From contig NZ_FMWL01000004.1 in the NCBI RefSeq assembly GCF_900103005.1, positions 1 to 64,000 on the forward strand: a stretch of DNA of 64,000 bases, given 5' to 3'. The notes below the pieces were generated by a model. It saw only the letters and a list, made by a program, of their open reading frames with translations. It made no database searches and was not told where the DNA came from. A program made the translations under genes and the position numbers. Origin of the DNA: Acidaminobacter hydrogenoformans DSM 2784. GTDB lineage: Bacteria > Bacillota > Clostridia > Peptostreptococcales > Acidaminobacteraceae. Shown in pieces: positions 59,199-64,000 of this stretch (positions within the stretch are counted from its first letter, which is position 1; every line of letters starts with the position of its first letter).

Positions 59199-60185
59199 TT
59201 ATTTAAATTGAGTTTGATGGATATAGTCATTCGCGGCAAGGGCGGCAACCGCGCCGTCGCTTGCTGCAATAACAATCTGCTTGTAAGGGAAGTTTGTCAC
59301 GTCGCCGGCGGCAAACAGCCCCGGAAGGTTGGTCGCCTTGCGGTGGTCAGTGAGGATTTCGCCGCTTTCGCTTAGCTCGACGTACTTCTTGAAAGGTCCG
59401 GTGTTTGGCAGGTAACCAATTTCTATAAAAATACCATCCCCTGCGAGGACTTTAGTTTCACCGGTATCTGCGTCCTCAACCTTAATACCGGTCATGGCCT
59501 TATCGCCCACGATCTCAAGTATTTTGGTCTTCAAGTGAACCGTTATTTTAGGATCTGCAGTCATTTGATTGATCAGGATCTGGTCTGCCCTCAGCTGGCT
59601 GCGGTGCACCAGGGTCACTGAGCGGGCGTGCTTGGAAAGGTCCAGGGCCGCTTCCACCGCGGAATTGCCGCCGCCGGCCACAAAGACGTCCTTGTCTTTA
59701 AAGAGCGGGCCGTCACAGATGGCGCAATAGGCGACACCTTTGCCGGCGTAGTCTTTCTCACCGGGCACGTCAAGCTTTCGTGGCTTTGACCCTGTAGCAA
59801 TGACCATGGTCTTTGCTTTGTAGCTTTCGCCAGTGGACACAACCACGTTATGGAATTTGCCTTCCTGAAAGTAGTCTATGACCTCAGTTTCTTCCAAAAT
59901 GGGAACCTGCAGCTTCTGGACATGGGCAGCGAAGCGCTCCGCCAGCCCCTCGCCGGTGGCGTCCTCGACGCCAATGTAATTGTCCACGGTGGAGGTGTCC
60001 AGCACCTGACCGCCTTTTTTGACGCCCAGGACGCCGACCTTGAGACCTTTTCTCGCGCCGTAGAGGGCGGCGTTCAGTCCGGCTGGTCCGGAGCCTATGA
60101 TGAGCAGATCATATAGAATCTCCTGGTCAAGGGCAGACTTTTTACCGGTACCGCTGTCAAAATTGAATGAAAGATTAAGCTTCAT
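59199..60185 (-). CDS. trxB: Thioredoxin-disulfide reductase
   Basis: A 328-residue FAD/NAD(P)H flavoprotein: LLIIGSGPAGLNAALYGARKGLKVGVLG (FAD), C154-AI-C157 (AYCAICDGP, redox pair), VAGGGNSAVEAALDLSKHA (nucleotide), and LFAAGDVTNFPYKQIVIAASDGA. The CAIC pair and the N-terminal extension resemble the reductase part of AhpF and NADH-linked thioredoxin reductases. It reduces the PDO encoded next. The ATG at 60185 follows AAGGAGG. Confidence 0.93.
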   Translation of the reverse strand: MKLNLSFNFDSGTGKKSALDQEILYDLLIIGSGPAGLNAALYGARKGLKVGVLGVKKGGQVLDTSTVDNYIGVEDATGEGLAERFAAHVQKLQVPILEETEVIDYFQEGKFHNVVVSTGESYKAKTMVIATGSKPRKLDVPGEKDYAGKGVAYCAICDGPLFKDKDVFVAGGGNSAVEAALDLSKHARSVTLVHRSQLRADQILINQMTADPKITVHLKTKILEIVGDKAMTGIKVEDADTGETKVLAGDGIFIEIGYLPNTGPFKKYVELSESGEILTDHRKATNLPGLFAAGDVTNFPYKQIVIAASDGAVAALAANDYIHQTQFK

Positions 60186-60281
60186 CGTGATTACCTCCTT
60201 GGGGACGAAACTTGAATATCTGGCGAAAAATAATGGAGCTTCAGTTTGATGAGCTCTCATTAAAGACAGATCAAGAACAGA

Positions 60282-61001
60282 CTACTTGTTTAAAATTTTG
60301 CATATTGAGGATTCCGACAAGCCGCCAAACAATTCGCCAAGCTCTTTCAATGAAAGGGTGGATTGCCTGCGGAAGTCTTTGATCAGCTGATTGCGGCAGG
60401 TTTTGTCCTTCAGCAGGTCGGTGGTGTTTTTGCCGTCTTCTTTGGCGAGGCGCTCAAGATGTCCCTGGGCCTCGCGAAGTGTCGTGATGCAGGCTCTGCA
60501 TTCGGTTTCCTGTACCCTGCTGTTGACCTCAGTGAGAGACGCACCGCTGTAGGCGTCCGGTGTCAATGAAGAAATCCATTCCAGGGGCAGGGGGTGCTGC
60601 AGGTCGTAATGACAGTAGCTGTTGAACGGACTGTCACTTTGCTTGTGAATTTTCTGGATTTGAAGCGCGACTTCCTCTGAGGATTTAAGAGGCAGACTTT
60701 TGTACCGGTCCCTGAAAAGCGGGTGGTCGCATTTGACGTGCATGGCATAGCCTATGTTGATGCTCTTCATAATGTTTGACAAGTCGCTGCCGTTTGGATC
60801 CAGCACAAGATGATAAGCATTTGGGGAAAGCATGCAATAAGCATAGAGTTTAAATTCGAACTTTTTCTGGGCTCGCTTCAAAACTTCAAGAAAGTAGGCC
60901 CGGTCTTCGTCGCTGCTGAAAAGGGGGCGTTCGCCACTGCTGGTCTGATGGATGTAAAAGATGCCGTAGGTTTCTTTAACACGGGCTGTTCTCGCCATCA
61001 T
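60282..61001 (-). CDS. REP-associated tyrosine transposase (RAYT)-like protein, altered HUH motif
   Basis: A 239-residue Y1-transposase relative: MARTARVKETYGIFYIHQT, PLFSSDEDRAYFLEVLKRAQ, AYCMLSPNAYHLVL, then SINIGYAMHVKCDHPLFRDRYKS. RAYTs normally have PNHYHLLL; here the first metal-binding His is Ala (A62-Y63-H64), while the Tyr candidate (Y85) remains. A C-terminal helix-turn-helix (TLSLKELGELFGGLSESSICKIL) adds DNA binding. It is next to the longest REP palindrome of the window and may bind such repeats, perhaps without transposing. ATG after GGAGGGG. Confidence 0.82.
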   Translation of the reverse strand: MMARTARVKETYGIFYIHQTSSGERPLFSSDEDRAYFLEVLKRAQKKFEFKLYAYCMLSPNAYHLVLDPNGSDLSNIMKSINIGYAMHVKCDHPLFRDRYKSLPLKSSEEVALQIQKIHKQSDSPFNSYCHYDLQHPLPLEWISSLTPDAYSGASLTEVNSRVQETECRACITTLREAQGHLERLAKEDGKNTTDLLKDKTCRNQLIKDFRRQSTLSLKELGELFGGLSESSICKILNK

Positions 61002-61063
61002 TAACCCCTCCTATGGCTCTACTATACAGCATTGCTTTAAAAAAATCAAGTACCGTCCCCGAA

Positions 61064-61157
61064 GTTTTTTGGTGAGGGACAGGGGCGCATGGTTGGGGAC
61101 AGGGCCGCGCCACGCGGCCCTGTCCCCAACCGCGCGCCCCTGTCCCTCCATTCAATT
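61064..61157. repeat. Long REP palindrome beside the RAYT-like gene
   Basis: GAGGGACAGGGGCGCATGGT, TGGGGACAGGGCCGCG and CGCGGCCCTGTCCCCAACCG, CGCGCCCCTGTCCCTC form two nested inverted pairs with a tiny loop at CCAC. The whole folds into one hairpin of about 40 bp, starting some 60 bases upstream of the RAYT-like start. Confidence 0.92.
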
Positions 61158-61162
61158 GCAAA

Positions 61163-61195
61163 AGGCCGTGCCCAGAAACTCTGAGCACGGCCTGT
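61163..61195 (-). terminator. Terminator of the aldo/keto reductase gene
   Basis: AGGCCGTGC and GCACGGCCT pair around a 12-base loop, with TTTTGC on the minus-strand side. Confidence 0.75.
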
Positions 61196-61242
61196 AATGT
61201 AAACCTACAGTTCACTATAATTAAATATGCATCTGGCCCGCC

Positions 61243-62103
61243 TTAAATCACATCCAGCGGCACCTTCCTGTCCGGGGCAGGGAAAACCTCCTCCAGGCGG
61301 GCCCAGTCCCCCTCTGAAAGCGTGACATAAAGCCCCTTGATCAGCTCATCCACGTGCTTGGCGTTCGAAGTACGGGGAATCGCGGCCACGTCAGGATCAC
61401 GCATAGCAAAGAGCAGCATCAGCTGGTGAAAATTGATTCTGTTCCTGGCGCACACAGAAACCACAACCGGATGGGATACCAACTCCTTTTTCAGCGCCCC
61501 GCCTTGAGCCAGCGGCGAATAGGCCATCAGAGCCACGCCATGAGCTTTCATCCACGGCCGCAAGCTGAACTCAATGCCCCTGGAGCCCAGATGATACATG
61601 ACCTGATTCACAGCGCATTTCTCGCCGCCCGGCACAGAAAACAGCGCCTCCATGTCCGCGACGTCAAAATTTGAAACGCCCCAGCGCTTGATCTTTCCGC
61701 GCGCCACCAGATCCTCCATGGCCGCCACGGTATCCTGCAGCGGAATCCCGCCCCGCCAGTGCAATAAATAAAGGTCAAGATATTTTGTGCCCAGACGTGC
61801 CAGCGTCTCCGAACAGCTCGTCACAATTTTCCCCGGGCAGGCATTGTGCGGATAAACCTTCGATACCAGGAAGACCCCGGAGCGGTCCACGTCCTGAATC
61901 GCCTTCCCAACAATGGTCTCTGCGCCGCCGTCGCCATACATTTCCGCGGTGTCGATCAGACGGATCCCCTGATCCAGCCCCCGCCGGATCGCCTCGACCT
62001 CCCTGGCCTGATAGCGGAACTGCTCGCCAAAAAACCAGGTCCCCATGCCAAGCCGCGGCATCATAGTGCCGTCCTTCAGACGAATATCCTCAAGCTGAAG
62101 CAT
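61243..62103 (-). CDS. Aldo/keto reductase
   Basis: A 286-residue NADPH-dependent barrel enzyme. Catalytic set: Asp and Tyr in RLIDTAEMYGDGGAE, Lys in FLVSKVYP, His in LYLLHWRGG. GVSNFDVADM and AIPRTSNAKHVDEL are further family parts. The ATG at 62103 follows GTGGAGGG. Substrate unknown. The gene is 70 bases after the dodecin gene, on the same strand, so they may be co-transcribed. Confidence 0.92.
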   Translation of the reverse strand: MLQLEDIRLKDGTMMPRLGMGTWFFGEQFRYQAREVEAIRRGLDQGIRLIDTAEMYGDGGAETIVGKAIQDVDRSGVFLVSKVYPHNACPGKIVTSCSETLARLGTKYLDLYLLHWRGGIPLQDTVAAMEDLVARGKIKRWGVSNFDVADMEALFSVPGGEKCAVNQVMYHLGSRGIEFSLRPWMKAHGVALMAYSPLAQGGALKKELVSHPVVVSVCARNRINFHQLMLLFAMRDPDVAAIPRTSNAKHVDELIKGLYVTLSEGDWARLEEVFPAPDRKVPLDVI

Positions 62104-62173
62104 TTTTTCACCACCCTCCACCCAACTCTTAAACACAGTCTTAACTATAAAAACGCACCCGCAGCCTATGAGG

Positions 62174-62389
62174 CTATTCTTCGTCGTGATACTTGAAGGA
62201 GACTTTCAGCTTGGTTCGGAATAGAACCGCTTTTCCCTCTTCGATTTGAAGGTCCATTCTGATGACCTCCGCAATGCGAATGTCCTTAAGAGACTTCGTA
62301 GCCAGCTCGACGGCCGCTAAAGCCGCTTTTTCCCAAGACTCTTCGCTGGTACCAATCAACTCAATAACTTTATAAACGCTTTCAGCCAT
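62174..62389 (-). CDS. Dodecin
   Basis: A 71-residue flavin-binding protein that forms hollow dodecamers: VYKVIELIGTSEESWEKAALAAVELATKSLKDIRIAEVIRMDL. The Trp of SWEKA stacks on the flavin, and the rest matches the family along its whole length. It stores or buffers flavin. The ATG at 62389 follows AAAAGGAG; the longer frame is upstream read-through. Confidence 0.93.
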   Translation of the reverse strand: MAESVYKVIELIGTSEESWEKAALAAVELATKSLKDIRIAEVIRMDLQIEEGKAVLFRTKLKVSFKYHDEE

Positions 62390-62519
62390 TTTTGTCGCTC
62401 CTTTTGATCTGTCAGGGTAGTGGACTGCGACAGCTGTTCTGCCTTCTGGCGCGGGTGCGCTTCCTGCTGTCAAAGTGAAATAAGCTGCGCAATGTAGCTT
62501 TGAAGTCTATACTTTTTAT

Positions 62520-62814
62520 ATATATCCCCCTGTTCGCCCATTAACCGCCTGAACACAAATTTCACCTGCCGTTTCGCCTAAACTGCCGCGAATGAAGCAT
62601 CGCTGATAGGGTATAGATGTTTTAGACCACGGCCTTTTTTGCCGATGGTCCCCCATCCCCACCCCACATTCACAAAACACCTCGAGGGAGGATTTGCATG
62701 AGACGAAAAGACCGCGAAATGAAGTGGGGACGCATGGAATAGTACGGGAAGGCTTCGCGGCCCCAAGGGGCCAGAAGTCAGAGAAATCAGTGATGTTTAA
62801 GAAGGAGGCGGCCT
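62520..62814. other. Intergenic region with motif
   Basis: TTTTTTGCCGATGGTCCCCC at 62635 is the only clear feature. It sits after the AAGACCACGG..CCTTTTTT stretch. No gene is seen; a promoter for the next gene probably lies here but I could not pick it out. Confidence 0.4.
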
Positions 62815-63618
62815 ATGTCATTAATTGTTTGCGTTTTCGTCGGAGAAGGGATCGTGCTGGCCAGTGACAGCCGCTCGACCTACAACCGCGTTGAGGAGAC
62901 GAAGGAGAAAAAGATCCAGACCCTGGGGATTCACACGACGGATACCACCTATAAGACTTTTTTGTGCCCCAACAACATAGGCATTTCTGTCTGCGGCGAG
63001 GTGTCCATTGACAACAAGCCTATGACGGGGTACATTGAAGCGTTTATCAGGGAGCAGATGGGGCCGGATACGGACATAGACACAGTGCCGGAAGCGCTGA
63101 TTCAGTATTTCAATACGTTCAAGGACGTTCCCAATTCCAATTTTTTCGTTGCGGGCTATAAAAAGGTTGGAAGTGCCGTCGGTTCGGGAAGACCTGGCAG
63201 TACAGACGGCCCTGCAGGAACCAGAAGCCCCTCAGTCATCACCAGCGCTGCCGGCTCAAACAGCGTCTATGAAAAGCGGCTTTGGAACCTCAATATCAAG
63301 TCCAAAAAGATAAAGAGGGAAGGCACGGAAAATCAAGGCGCCTCGTGGTCGGGCGAGGTGGATGTACTGGCCAGGCTCCTGAGTCCGGCTGAGATCAGAA
63401 AGCCGGATGGGACCACAGTCAGCTTCAAAGCCTACGACATCTCCTGGAATTACTTTACCCTCCAGGATGCCGTGGATTTTGCTGAATTCGCCATCCGCAC
63501 CACCGTGGACACTATGAAGGTGCAGAATCGCCTGAAGACGGTGGGCGGGCCTATAGATATTTTGATCTTAAAGCCAGGTGAAGCATACTGGCTCCAGCGG
63601 AAAGTGCTTAGCGTTTGA
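62815..63618 (+). CDS. Ntn-hydrolase/proteasome-subunit-like protein
   Basis: A 267-residue protein whose start, MSLIVCVFVGEGIVLASDSRST, mimics proteasome beta and HslV subunits, where the residue after processing is a Thr nucleophile. Here residue 2 is Ser. Further parts: TFLCPNNIGISVCGEVSID and the C-terminal TVGGPIDILILKPG. A Gly/Ser/Pro-rich insert (SAVGSGRPGSTDGPAGTRS) at about 123-150 looks unstructured. Whether it is a protease, amidase or inactive is unknown. ATG after GAAGGAGG. A GNAT gene follows 31 bases on. Confidence 0.7.
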   Translation: MSLIVCVFVGEGIVLASDSRSTYNRVEETKEKKIQTLGIHTTDTTYKTFLCPNNIGISVCGEVSIDNKPMTGYIEAFIREQMGPDTDIDTVPEALIQYFNTFKDVPNSNFFVAGYKKVGSAVGSGRPGSTDGPAGTRSPSVITSAAGSNSVYEKRLWNLNIKSKKIKREGTENQGASWSGEVDVLARLLSPAEIRKPDGTTVSFKAYDISWNYFTLQDAVDFAEFAIRTTVDTMKVQNRLKTVGGPIDILILKPGEAYWLQRKVLSV

Positions 63619-63649
63619 GACTTCAATCACACAGGAAAGGATGGTAAAT

Positions 63650-64000
63650 ATGACTGTAAACATCAGGCCGGTCACCCTGCAGGATCTTGAGGCTGTTGCA
63701 GAAGTTGAAAGTGCTTGCTTCCCAGAGGCGGAGGCGGCGTCCAAGACCTCCTTTGAACAGCGTATCAAGACGTTTCCGGACAGCTTTTTTGTAGCGGAAT
63801 TAGAGGGCAAAGTTATTGGCTTTATCAACGGCAGCGTCATCAACGGCAAAGTCATCTATGATGACCTGTTCCACGACACCAAGCTCCATATCCCTGAAGG
63901 AAAATATCAAACCATTTTTGGCCTGGACGTCATTCCGGCGTACAGAAAAAAGGGCGTTGGTGAGATGTTGATGGCCCACATGATAGAAACGGCTCGAAAT
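63650..64000 (+). CDS. GNAT family acetyltransferase (partial, runs off the window)
   Basis: 117 codons are visible, starting MTVNIRPVTLQDLEAVAEVE, then ACFPEAEAASKTSFEQRI, FFVAELEGKVIGFINGSVI and the acetyl-CoA loop VIPAYRKKGVGEMLMAHMIE. The CFPxAEAAS part resembles arylalkylamine N-acetyltransferase-like GNATs. The ATG at 63650 follows AGGAAAGG. The end of the gene lies beyond position 64000. Confidence 0.88.
   Translation, partial: MTVNIRPVTLQDLEAVAEVESACFPEAEAASKTSFEQRIKTFPDSFFVAELEGKVIGFINGSVINGKVIYDDLFHDTKLHIPEGKYQTIFGLDVIPAYRKKGVGEMLMAHMIETARN

Larger units (their letters stand above)
413..62650. repeat. Dispersed 13-bp motif GACCATCGGCAAA (DUS-like), whole window
   Basis: Exact copies of the core ACCATCGGCA start near 413, 4577, 6138, 6934, 10406, 14028, 14779, 16814, 25582, 27679, 29993, 33219, 33448, 38460, 39846, 52074 and 55826 on the plus strand. 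Minus-strand copies are near 3508, 6983, 27124, 31159, 35538, 39487, 41190, 42139, 45681, 54418, 58316 and 62637. Nine-base matches are near 3924, 20670, 29971, 34699, 36220, 41535 and 49154. A random 10-mer should occur about 0.1 times here on both strands. The usual extension is a leading G and trailing AAA. Copies lie in intergenic regions and in-frame inside genes. Function is unknown; an uptake-type signal is inferred from the distribution only. Confidence 0.9.

Overview
The window looks like chromosome from an anaerobic, mid-GC Firmicute of class Clostridia. The evidence is family content: cobalamin-dependent methyl-transfer genes, cobT under a cobalamin riboswitch, an S-layer-homology protein, VanZ, DUF401 and DUF4914 proteins, ferredoxin-type and rubredoxin-like proteins, and GGAGG ribosome sites with frequent TTG/GTG starts. 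Family-level placement is not possible from sequence alone. I saw no tRNA, rRNA, CRISPR array, phage module or complete insertion sequence.

Layout. 0-7 kb: a conserved Cys-rich protein, M20 peptidase, FMN reductase, AAA/DUF4143 ATPase, CNNM/CorC-type membrane protein and GFA protein. 7-16.3 kb: PlsY-like acyltransferase with a PEP-utilising enzyme, Fe-S protein, DUF4914 protein facing a small conserved protein, and a beta-propeller protein. 16.3-24.6 kb: a scrap yard of partial copies of genes found intact elsewhere in the window, interleaved with an ArsR/CoA-disulfide-reductase-like operon, galE and an SLH/beta-helix surface protein. 24.6-33.4 kb: DUF89, alanine dehydrogenase-like, VanZ, cobT with riboswitch, GH1 glycosidase, Usp, SanA-like. 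33.8-42.5 kb: a one-directional methyltransferase locus. 42.5-64 kb: mostly housekeeping and redox genes (ytqA/ytqB, trkA, protein disulfide oxidoreductase with thioredoxin reductase, OsmC, dodecin), a secreted YadA-head-like repeat protein, two lipoproteins, a RAYT-like protein and an Ntn-hydrolase-like protein.

The most coherent system is at 33.8-42.05 kb: a sodium:solute symporter with a small partner, a corrinoid protein, a full-length MtmB-type methyltransferase with Leu where methanogen MtmB has pyrrolysine, an AraC-type regulator, a protein resembling the MetH activation domain, and a RACE (corrinoid reactivation) protein. It reads as uptake and cobalamin-dependent demethylation of an unknown methylated compound. 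The tetrahydrofolate-side methyltransferase is not in the window. The nearby riboswitch-controlled cobT fits a corrinoid demand.

Two dispersed repeat systems overlay everything. (1) A short motif, consensus GACCATCGGCAAA, has about 29 exact copies of its 10-base core ACCATCGGCA on both strands (about 0.1 expected by chance), plus about seven 9-base matches. It lies upstream of genes, in-frame inside at least 15 genes, and as inverted pairs at intergenic hairpins, much like DNA-uptake sequences of Neisseria and Pasteurellaceae. (2) GGGGACAG/GGGGACTG REP-like repeats occur in tandem or as palindromes, several inside coding sequences. A RAYT-like gene with an altered HUH motif sits beside the longest palindrome. 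The partial gene copies show deletions between short direct repeats, so this is an actively rearranging stretch.
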